A stretch of DNA of 6,112 bases. Source: Burkholderiaceae bacterium (GTDB taxonomy: Bacteria > Pseudomonadota > Gammaproteobacteria > Burkholderiales > Burkholderiaceae). The notes beneath the pieces were generated by a model. It was not told the DNA's origin. It saw only the letters and a program-made list of their open reading frames with translations, and ran no database searches. Shown piece after piece: positions 5,695 through 6,112 of this stretch. The DNA is taken from the NCBI GenBank assembly GCA_947461805.1, contig CANHMJ010000085.1, forward strand, positions 1 to 6,112, read 5' to 3'. The stretch's first letter is position 1, and the number at the start of each line of letters is the position of its first letter. Position numbers and translations under genes: made by a program.

Positions 5695-6112
5695 TCGATG
5701 GGAATCGACGCCGATTCCGATTTGTTGAATTGCACTAGGTTGAAATGAATCACTACCCAAATCAGTAAGAGTACCGGCACACCAATAATGGCTGTGCTGA
5801 TAAAAAAGACGGGGTATCCAAAGGCGTCCACAAAGACTCCAGAAAATCCTGCCAACCACTTTGGTGCCAACAGCATCATGGAACTAAATAAGGCGTATTG
5901 CGTCGCTGAATACTGAATGTTCGTCAATGACGATAAAAATGCAATAAAGGCTGCAGTCGCAATTCCAGAACTAAGGTTGTCTGCGGAAATAACCCAAACC
6001 AATCCGGTCAAATCATGGCCTTGCGTTGCCAGCCATGCAAATAGTAGATTGCTGATGGCGGACAAGGCCGCCCCTAAAAACAAAATGCGCATTACCCCGA
6101 ACCGTAATGCCA
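5691..6112 (-). CDS. ampG: AmpG-like muropeptide permease, C-terminal part (cut by window edge)
   Basis: Partial gene: the frame stays open to the right edge, and about 139 C-terminal residues of a protein usually over 400 long are visible. The fragment has at least four hydrophobic membrane segments, as expected for a major facilitator superfamily carrier. It carries stretches close to AmpG: AISNLLFAWLA, then a SADNLSSGIATAAFIAFLS segment and SATQYALFSS. AmpG is an inner-membrane permease that brings anhydro-muropeptides into the cytoplasm for peptidoglycan recycling and so influences AmpC beta-lactamase induction. The ATG at 6092 is internal, because conserved sequence continues upstream of it (ALRFGV). 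The stop overlaps the xth stop in a shared TTAG. The family call is good; the substrate is inferred from similarity. Confidence 0.85.
   Translation of the reverse strand, partial: ALRFGVMRILFLGAALSAISNLLFAWLATQGHDLTGLVWVISADNLSSGIATAAFIAFLSSLTNIQYSATQYALFSSMMLLAPKWLAGFSGVFVDAFGYPVFFISTAIIGVPVLLLIWVVIHFNLVQFNKSESASIPID

Overview
The window looks like a core chromosomal segment of a betaproteobacterium of the order Burkholderiales. Estimated by eye, protein similarity, the moderate GC content and the tight gene packing best suit the Polynucleobacter group; this is inference from memory and was not tested by a search. It holds six complete genes and one partial gene. There is no mobile element, CRISPR array, tRNA or rRNA, and no gene-free stretch longer than about 200 bases.

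Left part (1-1347, minus strand): metK encodes S-adenosylmethionine synthetase. Downstream of it on the same strand is an S-adenosylhomocysteine (SAH) riboswitch (about 113-16). P1, P2, the P4 pseudoknot and the CCAGGCU segment can all be paired by hand. It reads off the left edge, almost certainly into ahcY (SAH hydrolase). A 10-bp-arm inverted repeat (117-140) lies directly before the riboswitch and overlaps a possible -10 box.

Middle (1348-4239, plus strand): a roughly 200-bp divergent spacer precedes a tight three-gene cluster. It contains two tandem LpxL/HtrB-family lipid A late acyltransferases, each with an HX4E catalytic motif, and then dapF (diaminopimelate epimerase). The leader of the first acyltransferase gene can form two mutually exclusive hairpins. 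The best-placed ribosome binding site and ATG there lead into the wrong reading frame, so the start of that gene is uncertain.

Right part (4226-6112): pyrE (minus), an exonuclease III-family gene (plus) and the C-terminal part of an AmpG-like permease (minus) alternate in strand with almost no space. dapF and pyrE overlap tail to tail by 14 bp. The pyrE and xth start codons are 8 bp apart. The xth and ampG stop codons overlap in a single TTAG. Promoters for pyrE and xth must therefore lie inside each other's coding region or further away.

Together the genes cover the SAM/SAH methyl cycle, the outer-membrane lipid A and peptidoglycan precursor supply, muropeptide recycling, pyrimidine synthesis and DNA repair. 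No new multi-gene system is evident. The points most worth a second look are the regulatory RNA and DNA structures around metK and the first lpxL gene, and the pyrE-xth pair, whose nuclease resembles Pseudomonas Crc but keeps the catalytic residues.
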